This document shows positions 62,386 to 64,000 of a DNA stretch of 64,000 bases, in pieces. The position numbers and the translations under genes were made by a program. Below the pieces are notes generated by a model that was given only the letters and a program-made list of their open reading frames with translations, was not told where the DNA came from and did not search any database. Numbering within the stretch: the first letter of the stretch is position 1; every line of letters starts with the position of its first letter. The DNA comes from Neisseria subflava (GTDB taxonomy: Bacteria > Pseudomonadota > Gammaproteobacteria > Burkholderiales > Neisseriaceae): positions 282,807 through 346,806 of the forward strand of contig NZ_POXP01000003.1 of assembly GCF_003044935.1 (NCBI RefSeq), written 5' to 3'.

Positions 62386-63615
62386 TTAGATTTGTTCGAT
62401 GTTGATTCTGGCTAGTTTTGCTTTAATCGCATTGCCATATCTCTTCGGCAAGAACGCTGAAACCGCTCCGTTTTTCACTTCAGTCACATAACTGCAGACC
62501 TTAAATTCAGGAACAACATTGAGCGAGTAGTCCGGATTGACCAAAGGCGAAGCACTGGAGTACAGCGTCCATCTTGCCAGACTGCCGTCTTCATAATCAG
62601 TCGTTGCGTTAAAGCTGGTAACCCCTTCGCTGAAAGCGATTTGATAATTAGAGTAGAACTCGCCGGGAATTTCGTGTGCATTACAGAAATCAAATAATCT
62701 GTCATGTGCAAACAGATTCTGACGGATATAGGCCCACAATTCTTTTTCTAGAAAATCTTGGTCGGCAAAATGTCTGGAAGGATAGCCCTCGTCGACAAAA
62801 TTTTGAATCCTTTCCTGCATATCTGGGACTGCGCCCGCTTTAGCGCCCCACATACCCGCAAGAATTAGGGCAGTATGCGAGCCCGAGTCGCGAATAGTGT
62901 GGAATAGTGTGCCACTTTTTATCCATTCGGATACGGCCGCTGCATCACGATAACAAATAATAGAATCTGCATCACGGAAAATAACGTATTCAACCTCGGG
63001 ATCATTGATGGCAAGAAAGCGCCACATCGTACCCGGCCAGTTGTCCAATGGAGTGCCAACCTTAATCACTTCTGCACCGTTATTTCTAAATCGTTGAATA
63101 GCTTCAGCTGATACAGAATCGTCGACATAAAAACGACATGTCCAACCAGGGAAAAGCACAGGCGCAAGCTGGGTATTTAATACGGCAGGCTCAATATATT
63201 TGGAATTATTGCCAAATAAAGAAAAGGAGATAATCCGTTTGCCATTTTTTGGAGCTGGTGTTGGAATGATTTCATGTTCTAGGTCTGGGATGGCTTTATC
63301 TTTTAGAACCAAAGCCTGATGACCGTAAAACCCGGTTTTTTCCCAGTTATCTAGAGCGCCGTAAGCATGTGCAAGTAAATCCAAAGCAGGAATATAGGTG
63401 CTATCTAGCTCTAACGTTTTCATTTCAGCCTCAATGGCTTTTTTCCATTTCAATTGCTTCAGATAGGCATAAGCAACTTTATGATGAAATTCGACAGATT
63501 GGGGGTTGAGAAGGCAAAGAATTTCGGCACGTTTAAGCGCTTCCTCGTAATTTTCCTCTTCGATGAAAGAGTGATATGCTTGTTCAAATTTTTGTTGAAT
63601 CTTTTCGTTACTCAT
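62386..63615 (-). CDS. TPR-containing putative glycosyltransferase
   Basis: A 409-residue protein with an N-terminal TPR-like half (about 1-105: EEALKRAEILCLLNPQS, VAYAYLKQLKWKKAIEAEM, ALDLLAHAYGALDNWEKTG) and a C-terminal GT-A-like half (KRIISFSLFGNNSKYIEPAV, CRFYVDDSVS, EYVIFRDADSIICYRD with a DxD motif, and HFADQDFLEKELWAYI). It likely uses a nucleotide sugar, but acceptor and linkage are unknown. It is more AT-rich than flanking genes and has no uptake sequence within or beside it, which may hint at later acquisition. coaBC follows on the same strand. Confidence 0.65.
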   Translation of the reverse strand: MSNEKIQQKFEQAYHSFIEEENYEEALKRAEILCLLNPQSVEFHHKVAYAYLKQLKWKKAIEAEMKTLELDSTYIPALDLLAHAYGALDNWEKTGFYGHQALVLKDKAIPDLEHEIIPTPAPKNGKRIISFSLFGNNSKYIEPAVLNTQLAPVLFPGWTCRFYVDDSVSAEAIQRFRNNGAEVIKVGTPLDNWPGTMWRFLAINDPEVEYVIFRDADSIICYRDAAAVSEWIKSGTLFHTIRDSGSHTALILAGMWGAKAGAVPDMQERIQNFVDEGYPSRHFADQDFLEKELWAYIRQNLFAHDRLFDFCNAHEIPGEFYSNYQIAFSEGVTSFNATTDYEDGSLARWTLYSSASPLVNPDYSLNVVPEFKVCSYVTEVKNGAVSAFLPKRYGNAIKAKLARINIEQI

Positions 63616-63860
63616 AATAGGGACTATTCTAAATTTATGATTGTTTTATTGGAGAAAGTAGAGATTGTAAGAGTAGATGGGACTAAAGCGCCAGTAGTAT
63701 AGAGATATAGAGTGTTTGAATGTGGCAATTAAGAGTAAAGCTGCAGGACTATTTATCTTTGGATATCTGTTTTATCTATCGAATGATAAAATCTAATAAA
63801 TTTTAAATTATTTAAATACAGATAGTTGTGAAAAAATTTTAATTTTTTTGAAGTTGGGTG

Positions 63861-63889
63861 TTGACTGGTTTTATTGGTAGGCGTATAGT
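63861..63889 (+). promoter_or_regulatory. Sigma-70 promoter P1 at right edge
   Basis: TTGACT, 17-bp spacer, TATAGT (63884-63889). It points out of the window. The 385-bp stretch 63616-64000 holds no convincing gene. Confidence 0.6.
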
Positions 63890-63969
63890 TCGGTTCTTCG
63901 CTGCTGACGCGGTGAAGAAAACGAAGCAGACAGTATAACACAGTTAGTTAGAATTTTCGATAATTTTAG

Positions 63970-63997
63970 TTGACATTTGCTAAATGTACTGTATAAT
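63970..63997 (+). promoter_or_regulatory. Consensus sigma-70 promoter P2 at right edge
   Basis: TTGACA (63970-63975), 16-bp spacer, TATAAT (63992-63997): both boxes are perfect. Together with P1 and the hairpin TTCTTCGC...GGTGAAGAA between them, this looks like tandem promoters of a strongly expressed unit such as an rRNA operon. Confidence 0.75.
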
Positions 63998-64000
63998 TCG

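Noticed and set aside
63753..63941. 62-codon minus-strand frame at the right edge
   Set aside because: Low-complexity, AT-driven composition, and it overlaps the outward-facing promoters.
1..64000. CRISPR arrays, prophage, insertion sequences, Correia elements, tRNA or rRNA genes
   Set aside because: No regularly spaced repeats, integrase, transposase, Correia terminal repeats or tRNA-like folds were seen by reading both strands; a tRNAscan-SE and Rfam search would settle the RNA part.

Overview
The window is chromosomal DNA of a Neisseria species. The clearest sign is the DNA uptake sequence GCCGTCTGAA, which occurs dozens of times on both strands, often as inverted pairs after genes. Gene content agrees: porB-type porin, pglL O-oligosaccharyltransferase, misR/misS, pilV, fimV/tspA and a lipoprotein DegP. 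Nearly all uptake sequences carry the AG prefix (AGGCCGTCTGAA) and only a few carry AT. The nitrous oxide reductase operon is intact, whereas meningococci and gonococci carry it broken or partial. I infer a commensal, most likely near N. subflava/N. flavescens; species assignment cannot be proven from the window alone.

Layout. 1-5.6 kb (minus strand): a truncated CoA-binding protein gene, the MisS/MisR two-component system, and PglL translationally coupled to a DUF2069 membrane protein. 5.9-13.8 kb (plus): histidine genes hisC-hisB, hisH-hisA-(small membrane ORF)-hisF-hisI-hisE, then hinT and tatABC. A frameshifted gene remnant follows. 14.3-16.4 kb: gluconate permease and gluconokinase. 16.4-19.8 kb (minus): dtd, two parvulin-type foldases, and an overlapping yciB-yciI-bolA group. 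20-24.6 kb: fimV/tspA, truA and porB.

25-34.4 kb: a full denitrification module, nosR-nosZ-nosD-nosF-nosY-nosL-apbE(nosX), preceded by a perfect FNR box at -41.5 from a consensus -10. NosR passes electrons to NosZ, NosDFY and NosL supply copper for the CuZ centre, and the ApbE protein attaches FMN to NosR. A probable sRNA lies on the minus strand at 34.5-34.6 kb, with three stem-loops and an anti-Shine-Dalgarno loop. It resembles, in architecture, the NmsR/NgncR_162-163 family.

35-46.9 kb: metQ, metI-metN-corC-ybeY, hemC, trhP, a lone amino-acid ABC permease, nagZ, an NhaC-type antiporter and degP. 47-53.6 kb: hemA, rpoH (Shine-Dalgarno in a small hairpin), lnt and a DUF808 protein. 52.2-56.9 kb: macA-macB with an adjacent outer-membrane channel gene, a complete tripartite exporter locus. 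57.2-63.6 kb: pilV, ribH-nusB, a DUF2185 protein, rnc-era, coaBC and a TPR-glycosyltransferase. The window ends in tandem sigma-70 promoters, probably of a stable RNA operon lying just outside.

Most of the window is core genome. I see no prophage, insertion sequence, CRISPR array, tRNA or rRNA gene. The most interesting signals are the DNA-binding-like N-terminal extension of HisB, the Tat-plus-lipobox leader of NosZ, the FNR promoter, the sRNA and the possible rpoH RNA thermometer.
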